The translations under genes and the position numbers were made by a program. A stretch of DNA of 64,000 nucleotides from CALXVA01 sp944392465 (GTDB lineage Bacteria > Bacillota > Clostridia > TANB77 > CAG-508): positions 868,001-932,000 of the forward strand of contig OZ006978.1 in assembly GCA_963931155.1 (NCBI GenBank), in the 5' to 3' direction. The stretch's first letter is position 1, and each line of letters opens with the position of its first letter. A model generated the notes under the pieces. It made no database searches. It was not told where the DNA came from and worked only from the letters and a program-made list of their open reading frames with translations. Positions 42,693-52,053 of this stretch are shown here, one piece after another.

Positions 42693-43418
42693 ATGGAAAA
42701 AAAACGAAATCAAGTAACTATTCATCATCTGTTTTGGTACTTTTTAATATTTAGTGTTATAGGTCTATTATTAGAAACTATATATTGCTATATTTCTGTT
42801 GGAGTTTTAGAAAGCAGAAAAGGTTTTATATGGGGGCCACTTTGTCCTGTTTATGGTATTTGTGGTACGGCTCTTATATATGTACTAGATAAAATAGATT
42901 TAAAAAAATCTTGGCAATTGTTTGTAGCAGGTTTTCTAATTGGTTCAGTAGCTGAATATATTCTAAGCTATGTATTAGAGGCAATATATGGAATAAGATT
43001 TTGGAATTATGATTATTTAAAATTTAATTTAAATGGAAGAATTAGCATTATTTTTTCAATTTATTGGGGAGCATTATCTGTAATAATAATGAGAATTGTA
43101 AAACCTTTAATTGATAAATTTGTGAATAAGATAAAACCAAATAATAAAATAATTATAGAGACTGCAATATTTGTTTTTTTAGTAATTGATTGTATAGTAA
43201 CTGTATGGGGAATTCAAACATATCAAAACAGATTATTATACAATATAGAATATAAAACGGATTCTAATCGTTTATTGCCAAAGATAAGAGAAAAAATAGA
43301 AAACAATTATTTTACAAATGAAAAAATGTCAACAACATTTCCAAATTTAAGAGTAAAAACAGAAAATGGAGATGAGATATGGATAAAAACGTTAATAGAT
43401 AATCAGGAAGAAAATTAA
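42693..43418 (+). CDS. CmpB-type putative ABC transporter permease
   Basis: A 241-residue membrane protein of the family named 'putative ABC-transporter type IV' (CmpB-like). Four to five helices; the conserved pattern ETIYCYISVGVLESRKGFIWGP (first 20 residues clearest, about 25-46) followed by CPVYGICGTALIY, and a later SIYWGALSVIIM. The biochemical role of the family is not established and no ATPase partner is beside it. The C-terminal 60 residues are extracytoplasmic or cytoplasmic and polar. Start follows GAGAGGA. Confidence 0.8.
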   Translation: MEKKRNQVTIHHLFWYFLIFSVIGLLLETIYCYISVGVLESRKGFIWGPLCPVYGICGTALIYVLDKIDLKKSWQLFVAGFLIGSVAEYILSYVLEAIYGIRFWNYDYLKFNLNGRISIIFSIYWGALSVIIMRIVKPLIDKFVNKIKPNNKIIIETAIFVFLVIDCIVTVWGIQTYQNRLLYNIEYKTDSNRLLPKIREKIENNYFTNEKMSTTFPNLRVKTENGDEIWIKTLIDNQEEN

Positions 43419-43499
43419 GAATAACAATTAAAGAAATAATAAAAAGGAAAATAAAGAAGCAGAGGTAAGACAATAAAATTGAATCTATAAGGAGAATTA

Positions 43500-43542
43500 A
43501 AAAAGATCTTAGGGGTTATTTTAAATAATAAACCCTAAGATT
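43500..43542 (-). terminator. Terminator overlapping the end of the GDT1-like gene
   Basis: AATCTTAGGGTTTATT / AATAACCCCTAAGAT on the minus strand followed by CTTTTTT. The first arm covers the last six codons and the stop codon lies in the loop. Confidence 0.8.
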
Positions 43543-44117
43543 CCGAATAATAGAAACAAAATGCCAGAGATTTTCTTCATTTTGTCCTCTGAAATATATG
43601 TACTTAAAAACTTTCCACAAATAATTGCAATTGAATCACTAGCTAACATTCCTAGAATAGCTCCTAAAATAAGCATTAGTTTATGTGTAGGGTATTCAAT
43701 TCCAAAACCTATAGAGGAAAGAAATGTTTTATCTCCAAATTCACCAATAAATATGGATAAAGCAATAATAAAAGTATAACTAATATTTAATTTTAAAATT
43801 CTATTTACAAGAGAATGTTTTTGAGTTTCAGAAACACTCTCTTTTTTAGGTATTAATGACAATATCCCAATTAAAATAAATGATAAATATGTAATTGTTT
43901 TTAGTGTGTCTTGAAATTGTGGATTATTTAGTAACATTAATGTACTTCCAAAAAGAATTGCTAAACCATGGCTAAAAAAAGAGCCTAAAGCTATTCCAAG
44001 TAATATTTTTTTAGTTTTAAAACTTCCCGCAAAAGAAAGTATCAGTAATTGTGTTTTATCACCAAGTTCTGCAATAAATACCATGATAAAAGAAATCAAA
44101 AGAGGATATATTTCCAT
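43521..44117 (-). CDS. GDT1/TMEM165-family (UPF0016) divalent cation exporter
   Basis: A 198-residue membrane protein with two homologous halves of three helices. Each half carries the family motif: ELGDKTQ near residue 17 and EFGDKTF near 126. Bacterial members export Mn2+ (MneA/MntX types); others move Ca2+. The start is at 44117 because the upstream in-frame ATG (44129) is part of the ATGGAGG ribosome site. It has a 5' leader with a hairpin next to the ribosome site that is shared with mecA at 61.3 kb. Its terminator overlaps the last codons. Confidence 0.87.
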   Translation of the reverse strand: MEIYPLLISFIMVFIAELGDKTQLLILSFAGSFKTKKILLGIALGSFFSHGLAILFGSTLMLLNNPQFQDTLKTITYLSFILIGILSLIPKKESVSETQKHSLVNRILKLNISYTFIIALSIFIGEFGDKTFLSSIGFGIEYPTHKLMLILGAILGMLASDSIAIICGKFLSTYISEDKMKKISGILFLLFGILGFII

Positions 44118-44160
44118 AAAAGCCTCCATTCGAGCGATTTATGCTCTAGCAAATTTATTT
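44118..44160 (-). promoter_or_regulatory. Leader hairpin shared with mecA, copy 1
   Basis: Minus-strand leader with AGAGCATAAATCGCTCGAAT followed by GGAGG; GAGC and GCTC can pair, with the loop ATAAATC, 6 nt before the ribosome site. The same element precedes mecA at 61260-61300 with few differences. Confidence 0.6.
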
Positions 44161-44343
44161 TAAAGAATCTCTCAAAATAAAAAAGATATATTAAAATATA
44201 TTCTTGATAATAGTTTTTATGAGTTGGGGTTTGTCGGTTAAAATAATGTGAAAATTATGTGAAATATATTGATAATAAAATATATTAATGATAAGATAAA
44301 CCCGTATAAATCATACGGAAATACGAGATTGGAGGAAAAAAGA

Positions 44344-45387
44344 GTGATAGAAGTAAAAAATGTCACAAAAAAGTACGAATCAACTATTGCTGTCGATAAT
44401 ATTAGCTTTGAAGTTAAAGATGGAGAAGTAGTTGGTTTATTAGGTCCTAACGGAGCGGGCAAAAGTACTACAATGAATATGATTACTGGCTATATAGAGC
44501 CAACAAGTGGTCAAATTTTTGTAAATGGTATTGATATTTTAAAAAAGCCAAACAAAGTAAAAAAACAAATTGGTTATATGCCTGAAGGCGTGCCACTATA
44601 CTATGAACTAACTCCTAAAGAATTTATTTCATATATGGCAGAATTAAAATTGGTAAAGAAAAAAGAAAGAAAACAAGAAGTACAAAGAGTAATAAATGAA
44701 GCTGGACTACAAGAAGTACAAAATAGATTAATAAGAAATATATCTAGAGGGTATAAGCAAAGAGTTAGTTTGGCTGGAGCTTTAGTTGGTAATCCGGATG
44801 TAATAATATTGGATGAGCCGACAGTAGGGCTAGACCCAAAACAAATAACAGAAATAAGAGAATTAATAAAAAAATTAGGAAAAAATCATACTGTTATTTT
44901 ATCATCACATATTCTATCTGAAATTAGTCAAATATGTGAAAAAGTAATTATAATAAATAAAGGAAAATTAATCGCAGTTGATACACCAGAAAATCTAGAA
45001 AAAGCAACAATGGACAATAATGGAATATTATTAACGGTTGAGGATCCAAAAAATAATATAAGGAATTTAAAAGATCAAATAAAAGAAATAAAAAATGTTG
45101 AACTCGTAAAAGATAATCATGATGGAACAAAACAATACTTGATATTATCATCTTCAGATGTAGACTTAAGAAAACAATTATTTAATTTATTACCAAAACA
45201 AGATATTGTTATTTTAGAACTAAAAAAATCTGAAACAACTCTTGAAGAAGCATTTATAAAATTAATTGATGCTGTTGAAGTAAACAAAAATTATAATAGC
45301 AAAGAGGAAAATAAGGCACAAAAAAATGAAAACAAAGAGAAAGCTATAGAGCAAGCAAAATCAAACAAAAAGGAGGAGAAAAAATAA
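44344..45387 (+). CDS. ABC transporter ATPase (GldA-like)
   Basis: A 347-residue ABC ATPase. Walker A GPNGAGKST is near residue 34, the signature ISRGYKQRVSLAGALVG near 134 and Walker B VIILDEPTVGLDP near 155, followed by a 110-residue regulatory tail. It starts with GTG after GGAGG. A permease (start overlapping the ATPase stop by 1 nt) and a GldG-like protein follow: together the same three-part layout as the gliding-type GldA-GldF-GldG exporter, which is widespread also in non-gliding bacteria. Substrate unknown. Confidence 0.9.
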   Translation: MIEVKNVTKKYESTIAVDNISFEVKDGEVVGLLGPNGAGKSTTMNMITGYIEPTSGQIFVNGIDILKKPNKVKKQIGYMPEGVPLYYELTPKEFISYMAELKLVKKKERKQEVQRVINEAGLQEVQNRLIRNISRGYKQRVSLAGALVGNPDVIILDEPTVGLDPKQITEIRELIKKLGKNHTVILSSHILSEISQICEKVIIINKGKLIAVDTPENLEKATMDNNGILLTVEDPKNNIRNLKDQIKEIKNVELVKDNHDGTKQYLILSSSDVDLRKQLFNLLPKQDIVILELKKSETTLEEAFIKLIDAVEVNKNYNSKEENKAQKNENKEKAIEQAKSNKKEEKK

Positions 45388-46070
45388 TGTGGGCAATTTA
45401 TAAAAAAGAGTTAAAAACATATTTTTTATCTCCTATAGGATATATTTCAATAGGAATTTTTATGTTAATGTATAGTATATTTTTCTATGCAACAACAATT
45501 ACTTATTATTCTGTAGATATGGGAAATTTATACTATGCAACAGCAAGGTATGGTTTATTATTAATTGTTCCTTTACTTACAATGAGAATCTTTTCAGAAG
45601 AAAAAAGAAATGGAACAGAACAACTTTTATTAACATCTCCTAAAAGTGTAACATCTATAGTTTTAGGAAAGTTTTTTGCAGCAGTTACAATAATATTAAT
45701 TACAATAATCTTGTCAATTGTTTATGCAGTAATTGTAAGTTTTTTTGGAACAGTAAATATTCCAACAATGCTAGCAACAATACTTGGATTTATTTTAGTT
45801 GCAATAGCAGCAATATCAATAGGAATGTTAGTATCTAGTCTAACAGAAAATCAAATTGTTTCAGCTATTATTACAATTGCTATATTAGTTGCACCTTGGT
45901 TTTTAATTGAAATAAGTGATATTTTTTCTGCTGTAGATTTAATGGATAAATTTATGAAGTTCCCATACGGACTTATATCTATACCAGATGTAATATCGCT
46001 AGTATCAATAACAATTATGTGCATTTTAATAACAATAATTTTAATAAAAAGAAGAAAAGCCATAAGCTAG
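45387..46070 (+). CDS. ABC-2 permease (GldF-like)
   Basis: A 227-residue membrane protein with six helices. The family features are the opening WAIYKKELKTYFLSPIGYI and the cytoplasmic loop RIFSEEKRNGTEQLLLTSP near residue 70. It shares its first base with the stop of the preceding ATPase and precedes the GldG-like gene by 17 nt, so the three are translated together. Length and layout are those of GldF-type permeases. Confidence 0.88.
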   Translation: MWAIYKKELKTYFLSPIGYISIGIFMLMYSIFFYATTITYYSVDMGNLYYATARYGLLLIVPLLTMRIFSEEKRNGTEQLLLTSPKSVTSIVLGKFFAAVTIILITIILSIVYAVIVSFFGTVNIPTMLATILGFILVAIAAISIGMLVSSLTENQIVSAIITIAILVAPWFLIEISDIFSAVDLMDKFMKFPYGLISIPDVISLVSITIMCILITIILIKRRKAIS

Positions 46071-46087
46071 AAGAGAGGTGAGATTAC

Positions 46088-47569
46088 TTGAAAGAAAATA
46101 AAAATGAGAAAAAATCATTAAAGGTTAAGAAAGAACAAAATCCTGTAAAAGGAAGATGGATTAGAAAAACATCATTAACAGTTTTGTTAATATTAATTAT
46201 AATAGCAGTTTGTATAGGAATAAACTTAGCTGTGGAGAATGCTAACTTTGAAGATATAGATGTTACAAAAGATAAGGTATATAGCTTATCAGAAAAATCT
46301 AAAGATATTATAAATTCTATTGATAAAGAAATAAATGTAATGTTGATTAACATGGGAGAAGCAGAAGAAGATTTTGTAAAAAAATATAGTAGTATAAATG
46401 ATTTAATAAAAATTGAAGTTATTAATAATATAACGGCAAGACCTGATTTGGCAGATGAATATGGAATTACGGCTGACCAACAAGCAATTATAGTAAAATG
46501 TGGAGACAGAGAAAAATTGCTTTCATCAGGTGATTTATATGAAATGGATTATTCAACATATCAAACAAAAGATACAACCGAAGAAGCTTTAACAAATGCA
46601 TTAATATCTGTAACAACTGAGAAAAAGCCAGTTATATATAATTTAACTGGACATAACAAATATTCTACAAGTGATATGTATTTATTTAATTTAAATCTTG
46701 AAAATGAAGCATATGAAGTAAATGATCTTGATCTATTAACAAAAGGAGCTGTTCCAGATGATTGTTCAGTATTAATGATAACAACTCTTATAGAAGATAT
46801 AACAAAAAAAGAGAGAGACGAAATAATTGATTATATAAATAAAGGTGGAAAGATATTATTATTTAGTGAACCAAATGCTACAGGAAAAGAAATGAAAAAT
46901 TTCCAAGATGTTTTAGATGAATATGGTGTTAGTATACCAGAAGGTATATTGGTAGAACAAGATAGTAATAAAATGCTATATCAAAATCCTACAGCTATAC
47001 TAGTAACAGTAAGTCCATATACAAGTGTAACTAAAGAAGCAGATATGTATATGAATGCATGCTTTATAGCATCTGGAAAGATTGATATTGCTGATTCAGA
47101 CAAATTAAAAGAGTTAGGTGTACAAGCTGAGATTTTAGCTACAACAAGTGAAAACACATTTCTTAGAACAGATTATTCTTTAGAGAGCAATAATTTTGTT
47201 GAAGGTTCAGATAAAGAAATGGGAAATGCAACTGTAGGAGCATTATTAAAGAAATCGGTTGAAGGTGATAAAACATCAGAATTAATTGTGTATTCAAATA
47301 ATGTGTTTGTTTCAAATTTAAGAATTTCAGAAGCGGATGGATATTCATATGTATTAAACTATTACAATAATGAAGATTTGGCAATGAATTCTATGGCATA
47401 TTTAACAGAAAGAGATAATATGATTACTATAAGAAAAGATGTAGAAGTAACAGCATACACAGTAACTGATCAACAAAATAAAATAATATTAGCAATTATA
47501 TTTGGAATTCCAGTAATAATTATTATTGTAGGCATTATAGTATGGCAATATAGGAGAAGAAAGAGGTAA
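46088..47569 (+). CDS. GldG-like auxiliary protein of the ABC exporter
   Basis: A 493-residue protein with an N-terminal helix (about residues 28-48), a large extracytoplasmic domain of the GldG/ABC-auxiliary type (NFEDIDVTKDKVYSLSEKS near 53; later ITTLIEDITKKERDEIIDYI), and a C-terminal helix (about 463-487) followed by RRRKR. The family is the accessory part of GldAFG exporters. It starts with TTG after GAGAGGTG. A hairpin follows the stop codon and carries the ribosome site of the next gene. Confidence 0.85.
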   Translation: MKENKNEKKSLKVKKEQNPVKGRWIRKTSLTVLLILIIIAVCIGINLAVENANFEDIDVTKDKVYSLSEKSKDIINSIDKEINVMLINMGEAEEDFVKKYSSINDLIKIEVINNITARPDLADEYGITADQQAIIVKCGDREKLLSSGDLYEMDYSTYQTKDTTEEALTNALISVTTEKKPVIYNLTGHNKYSTSDMYLFNLNLENEAYEVNDLDLLTKGAVPDDCSVLMITTLIEDITKKERDEIIDYINKGGKILLFSEPNATGKEMKNFQDVLDEYGVSIPEGILVEQDSNKMLYQNPTAILVTVSPYTSVTKEADMYMNACFIASGKIDIADSDKLKELGVQAEILATTSENTFLRTDYSLESNNFVEGSDKEMGNATVGALLKKSVEGDKTSELIVYSNNVFVSNLRISEADGYSYVLNYYNNEDLAMNSMAYLTERDNMITIRKDVEVTAYTVTDQQNKIILAIIFGIPVIIIIVGIIVWQYRRRKR

Positions 47570-47576
47570 TATATAT

Positions 47577-47613
47577 AAAACCCTCCTCATAAACATTTAT
47601 GAGGAGGGTTTTT
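47577..47613 (+). terminator. Terminator hairpin holding the next gene's ribosome site
   Basis: AAAACCCTCCTCATAAA / TTTATGAGGAGGGTTTT followed by TTG. The second arm contains GAGGAGG, the ribosome site of the YkvI-like gene starting at 47614, so folding both ends the upstream message and hides the site. Confidence 0.75.
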
Positions 47614-48621
47614 GTGAAAAAGAGTTTTAAGGTTATTTTTACAATTATAGGAACAATAATAGGTGCAGGGTTTGCATCAGGTCAGGAAATCTATAGTTTT
47701 TTTAATGTTTATAAGGAATGGGGATTTTTTGGAGTTATCATATCGAGCTTATTAACAGGAATTATAATTTACTTAATTTTAAGAAAATCAAATAATCTAA
47801 AAATATCATCGTATAAGAAACTACTTGAAAGTACTAAATTACCAAAAAAAACAATTAACATATTTAACTTTATTGTTAACTTGTTTTTGTTATTATCTTT
47901 TTACATAATGGTGGCAGGATTTGCAACATACTTTAAACAAGAATTTAATATACCTAAAATAATTATGATACTATTTGCTGTAATAATTTCTTATATTACA
48001 TTCATGAAAAGAATTGAGGGTATTACAAAAGTAAACAATATTATAATACCCATTTTAATTATAATAATATGCATTTTAGGAATAAAAACAAATATGATAG
48101 GAGAAATAAAATGTTTTAATATACAATGGGATCAAACAAACAACCAATTTATGTGGATAATAAAAAGCATTGAATATGCAAGCTACAATAGTATATTATT
48201 AATTCCAATGCTTATAAGTATAAAAAAATATGCTAAAAATAAAGAAAAAAGTATTAGCATAATATCCACAATGATTTTATTTGCTTTATCATCAATTATT
48301 TTTTTAATAGTATATAAATTTAACAATATTGAAGAAATAAGCAATATAGAAATGCCAATGGTTTATATAGCTGGTAAGATTGGAAAATTATACAAATATA
48401 TTTATGGGGTAGTAATAATCTTTTCAATATATTCAACAATGATATCTGCAGGGTATGGGTTTTTAGAAAATGTTAAAAAAGAAAAATATAAATTTTTTAA
48501 TAGAGTTATATGTATTTCGGCAATATTTGTAGCAAATATTAGCTTTGCAGACCTAGTAAATGTAACTTATCCTGTTTTTGGCCTTTTGGGATTAACACAA
48601 TTAATTTATGTTCTAAGGTAG
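47614..48621 (+). CDS. YkvI-like membrane transporter-fold protein
   Basis: A 335-residue membrane protein with about ten helices, related to YkvI and amino-acid-transporter-fold proteins. The first helix carries FTIIGTIIGAGFASGQEI (about residues 6-23), a broken-helix substrate motif typical of the LeuT-type fold. I chose the GTG at 47614, 6 nt after GAGGAGGG; the ATG at 47599 lies inside the hairpin and would leave no ribosome site. Substrate unknown. Confidence 0.78.
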   Translation: MKKSFKVIFTIIGTIIGAGFASGQEIYSFFNVYKEWGFFGVIISSLLTGIIIYLILRKSNNLKISSYKKLLESTKLPKKTINIFNFIVNLFLLLSFYIMVAGFATYFKQEFNIPKIIMILFAVIISYITFMKRIEGITKVNNIIIPILIIIICILGIKTNMIGEIKCFNIQWDQTNNQFMWIIKSIEYASYNSILLIPMLISIKKYAKNKEKSISIISTMILFALSSIIFLIVYKFNNIEEISNIEMPMVYIAGKIGKLYKYIYGVVIIFSIYSTMISAGYGFLENVKKEKYKFFNRVICISAIFVANISFADLVNVTYPVFGLLGLTQLIYVLR

Positions 48622-48672
48622 AATAAAAATGTTAAAATTACTTTACGGAATGAACAAATTCAGAAAAAAGTA

Positions 48673-48701
48673 TTGAAAAAAAAAGCGAAAACTGGTATAA
48701 A
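48673..48701 (+). promoter_or_regulatory. Promoter of the DUF5711-cvpA genes
   Basis: TTGAAA, 17 nt, TATAAA with an extended TGG before the -10, 27 nt before the start codon. Confidence 0.65.
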
Positions 48702-48727
48702 TAATTACGAGCAAAGGAGGAATAATT

Positions 48728-49918
48728 TTGAAAGATATAGTGGATTTTAAAACAGGAAAAAAGAAAAATTTAAATAAGAAAAAAATGATTATTGCTATAT
48801 CTATTGGAATTATTCTTTTAGTTATAGGAATAACAATGCTAGTATATTATTCTAGTAGTGAAGCTAGAAACTTTTTAGATCAATACCTATTTAGAAAAAA
48901 TGTAACACAAGAAAAATTAAATTCAATAGAGCTAAATTATAATTCAAATGTAAATGTTTTTGCATATAACAAGTACATATGTGTATTAGCAGAAAATAAG
49001 TTAATACAATATAATAGTTCGGGTAATGAAGAAAAAGTAATTGATTTAGAAATATCAGACCCTGTATATAGTGTTAATGATAAATATTTGGCAATAAGCG
49101 AAAAAAATGGATCAAAAATCAATTTGATATCAGGTTCAGAATTAATATGGTCAAAAGAAGTAGATGGACAAATATCAAAAATAAATGTAAACAATAATGG
49201 GTATGTAGGATTAATAATAGAAGGAACATCTTACAAATCAGTTATTGCAATATATGACAGTAAAGGAAATGAACTATTTAAAACATACTTATCCACAACG
49301 ACTGCAGTAGATGTGGATATCTCAGATAATAATGAGTATATGGCCTTTGCAGAGGTTAATACAACAGGAACAACGATTCAATCAAATGTTAAAATTGTAT
49401 CTATAGAAAAGGCAAAAGAAACTCCAAAAGAGTCAATTATATATACTAATAAAGCAGATACAAACAAACTAATTTTAGGAATAACCTATCAAGGAAATGA
49501 TAAATTAGTATGCATGTATGATGACGAAATAACAGTAATACAAAATGAAAATAGCACATCTGTAATGAAACTTAATGAAGAAGGAAAAAACATAAATTTT
49601 GCAAATATAAATTTAGATAAAAATATCTATAGAACAGTTGAAGAAACAGAGGGACTATTTGATACAAATACAGTAATAGAAATAAAAGAAGCAGATAGCG
49701 ACAAATTAGTTGTTCATACTGTAGAGGGAACTGTAAAATATGTATACAGTTACGGTAATATAATAGCCATAAATATGGGACAAGAAATAGAATTCATAAA
49801 TATGAGTGGATGGCTATTAAAAAGATATTATTCAACACAAGAAGTACAAAATGTAGTAATTGGAAATAATATAGCAGGTATCGTATACCAAGATAGAGTA
49901 GAGATTATAAATTTATAA
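48728..49918 (+). CDS. DUF5711-like membrane-anchored beta-propeller protein
   Basis: A 396-residue protein with a basic N-terminus, one membrane helix (about residues 20-42) and a long extracytoplasmic region of repeated beta-rich units (NVFAYNKYICVLAENKLIQY, KINVNNNGYVGLIIEG, VDISDNNEYMAFAEV), the look of a WD-like propeller. It matches the general description of DUF5711 proteins; function unknown. It starts with TTG after AAAGGAGG and precedes cvpA by 40 nt. Confidence 0.7.
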   Translation: MKDIVDFKTGKKKNLNKKKMIIAISIGIILLVIGITMLVYYSSSEARNFLDQYLFRKNVTQEKLNSIELNYNSNVNVFAYNKYICVLAENKLIQYNSSGNEEKVIDLEISDPVYSVNDKYLAISEKNGSKINLISGSELIWSKEVDGQISKINVNNNGYVGLIIEGTSYKSVIAIYDSKGNELFKTYLSTTTAVDVDISDNNEYMAFAEVNTTGTTIQSNVKIVSIEKAKETPKESIIYTNKADTNKLILGITYQGNDKLVCMYDDEITVIQNENSTSVMKLNEEGKNINFANINLDKNIYRTVEETEGLFDTNTVIEIKEADSDKLVVHTVEGTVKYVYSYGNIIAINMGQEIEFINMSGWLLKRYYSTQEVQNVVIGNNIAGIVYQDRVEIINL

Positions 49919-49958
49919 ATTTTATAATATAAAATCAAAAGAAAAAGGAGGATAATTC

Positions 49959-50603
49959 ATGACAATTTTAGTGGATTTAATTATTTTAGCAATTATTGTA
50001 GTATGTATTATTATGGGTTATGTAAAAGGACTTACAGGAGTTTTGATAAAAATAATTTCGTTTGTTTTATCAATTATCATAGCATTTGTTTTATTTATTC
50101 CAATATCTAATTTAGTAATAGATAAAACACAAATAGATGAAAATATTGCTCAATCCGTAAAAGGAATGATTGTTGGAAACGAGGATTCGAAACAAGTAGA
50201 AGAAAATATGCCATCAACAATTACAGAATACATTAGGGCACAAGCAGAAACAGCAACAGATACTGCCAAAGAAACAGTGGCAGAAACAACCGCTCAAACA
50301 GTTGCAGAAATAATTATAAAAGCAGTAGTATGGATTTTGCTATTTATAGTTGCAAGAATATTATTAATATTATTAAGATTTGTAACAGCTTTAATTGCAA
50401 AACTACCAGTTATAAAGCAATGTGATAAAATAGGTGGTATAGTATATGGATTATTAGAAGGATTAGTAATTGTATATGTTATACTTGCAATAATTTCTCT
50501 TGTATCTCCTATGATGAATGGAACACTAGCAAATATGATAGATAATTCATATTTAGGAAGTGTAATGTACAATAACAATATACTATTAGAAATAATATTT
50601 TAA
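49959..50603 (+). CDS. CvpA-family membrane protein
   Basis: A 214-residue membrane protein of the CvpA (colicin V production) family. The conserved opening ILVDLIILAIIVVCIIMGYV and KGLTGVLIKI lie in the first 35 residues; a polar Glu/Thr/Ala-rich loop (about 70-115) precedes two further helices. The family is linked to secretion and envelope stress but its mechanism is unknown. It follows the DUF5711-like gene under the same promoter; LCP downstream has its own. Confidence 0.83.
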   Translation: MTILVDLIILAIIVVCIIMGYVKGLTGVLIKIISFVLSIIIAFVLFIPISNLVIDKTQIDENIAQSVKGMIVGNEDSKQVEENMPSTITEYIRAQAETATDTAKETVAETTAQTVAEIIIKAVVWILLFIVARILLILLRFVTALIAKLPVIKQCDKIGGIVYGLLEGLVIVYVILAIISLVSPMMNGTLANMIDNSYLGSVMYNNNILLEIIF

Positions 50604-50620
50604 AAAATGTTGTAAAAATA

Positions 50621-50649
50621 TTGATATTTAAAGACGATTTTATTATAAT
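50621..50649 (+). promoter_or_regulatory. Promoter of the LCP gene
   Basis: TTGATA, 17 nt, TATAAT, 34 nt before the TTG start codon. Confidence 0.75.
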
Positions 50650-50683
50650 GTAAAAGATATTGTAAAAATAGGAGTGAATAATT

Positions 50684-52003
50684 TTGAAGGAAACAGCTAA
50701 AGAAAAAAATATAAAGGGGAAAAAAGTAAAAGAAACTAAAAAAAAGAAACATGTTTTTAGAAATATAGTTTTAGTATTATTATTAATTATATTAATAGCA
50801 ATAGGAATATTTGCATATAAAGTACATAAGAACGGAGGAGGAATTCAAGGAGTATTAAAAACAAGCTTAGGGCATGATGAAGAAACAATTAATACACTTG
50901 ATAAAATATATTGTCTGGTTTTAGGGCAAAGCCAAAATTTAACAGATACAATAATGGTTGCATCATATGACCCTAAAACACAAGAGGCAGCATTACTTTC
51001 AATACCTAGAGATACATTTATAGGTACTGATAAAAACTATGCATCAGGATATGACAAAATAAATGCAGTATATCAAACTGGTGTGGACAATTTACTAGAG
51101 GATGTAAGAGAAATAACAGGGATAAATGTACAATATTATTTAAAAGTTGATACAGAAGCATTAAAGGCTTTAGTAGATGAAATAGGTGGAGTATATTTCA
51201 ATGTACCAATAGATATGCATTATACAGACAGAAAACAAGGACTATATATTGATTTAGAAGCAGGAGAGCAATTATTAGACGGTGATAAAGCAGAACAAGT
51301 TGTGCGTTTTAGACATAACTCAGATGGTTCAACATATCCTTCTGAATACGGTGGAGAAGATTTAGGAAGAATGAGAACACAAAGAGATTTCTTAAAAGCA
51401 CTTTTAGAACAATCAATACAAAACATGGATGTAAACATGGTATTTGATTTCTTGGATATTGCAGAACAATATGTTGAAACAAATTTGGATTTTACAGCAA
51501 TAAAAGACTATGTACCATATGTATTAGACTTTAATATAGATAATTTAAAAACATCTACATTGCCAGGAGTACCAGAGCAAGCAGCATATACAGGAACATG
51601 GATTTATACTGTAGATGAAGAAGAGGCGATAGAAACAATAGATGAGCTATTTTATGGAAAAGAACCTGTAAGTGATGAGGACGGAAATACTGTGGAAGAT
51701 GGAAACAGTGTAGATTCTGAAGAAAATCTAGATACACCCTCAATAGATGTAGAAGTAATAAATGGAAGCGGAAATGTAAATAAAGCAAATGAAGTAATAC
51801 AAGAATTAAGAGCAGCAGGGTATGAAGTTGAAGATAAAGGAAATACTTCTATAACAAATAATACAACAATTATAAAAAGAGAGGATGTAGGCACAGAAGA
51901 AGAAACAAAATTAAAAGATATATTAGGAGTTGACAAGATTTTATCAAGTGAGGCCAAAGGTCAGGAGATAACAGTAATAATAGGAACAGATTATATAATA
52001 TAA
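50684..52003 (+). CDS. LytR-CpsA-Psr (LCP) family wall-polymer transferase
   Basis: A 439-residue membrane-anchored enzyme. One helix (about residues 24-46) is followed by the LCP domain (about 70-300), with LSIPRDTFIG near 105, KINAVY near 122 and VRFRHNSDG near 206 holding the pyrophosphate-binding arginines. The C-terminal LytR_C domain (about 345-439: VEVINGSGNVNKANEVIQ) is present. LCP enzymes link teichoic acids or other polymers to peptidoglycan. It starts with TTG after AGGAGTG. Confidence 0.92.
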   Translation: MKETAKEKNIKGKKVKETKKKKHVFRNIVLVLLLIILIAIGIFAYKVHKNGGGIQGVLKTSLGHDEETINTLDKIYCLVLGQSQNLTDTIMVASYDPKTQEAALLSIPRDTFIGTDKNYASGYDKINAVYQTGVDNLLEDVREITGINVQYYLKVDTEALKALVDEIGGVYFNVPIDMHYTDRKQGLYIDLEAGEQLLDGDKAEQVVRFRHNSDGSTYPSEYGGEDLGRMRTQRDFLKALLEQSIQNMDVNMVFDFLDIAEQYVETNLDFTAIKDYVPYVLDFNIDNLKTSTLPGVPEQAAYTGTWIYTVDEEEAIETIDELFYGKEPVSDEDGNTVEDGNSVDSEENLDTPSIDVEVINGSGNVNKANEVIQELRAAGYEVEDKGNTSITNNTTIIKREDVGTEEETKLKDILGVDKILSSEAKGQEITVIIGTDYII

Positions 52004-52010
52004 ACAAAAG

Positions 52011-52044
52011 AAAACAGTAAGCTAAAATAATGGCTTACTGTTTT
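52011..52044. terminator. Bidirectional terminator between LCP and D,D-carboxypeptidase genes
   Basis: AAAACAGTAAGC / GCTTACTGTTTT hairpin between two converging genes; T runs on both strands are short. Confidence 0.75.
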
Positions 52045-52053
52045 GATATTAAA

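Noticed and set aside
44118..44343. yybP-ykoY manganese riboswitch before the GDT1-like gene
   Set aside because: The conserved loop sequences of that riboswitch are not seen; the leader instead matches that of mecA.
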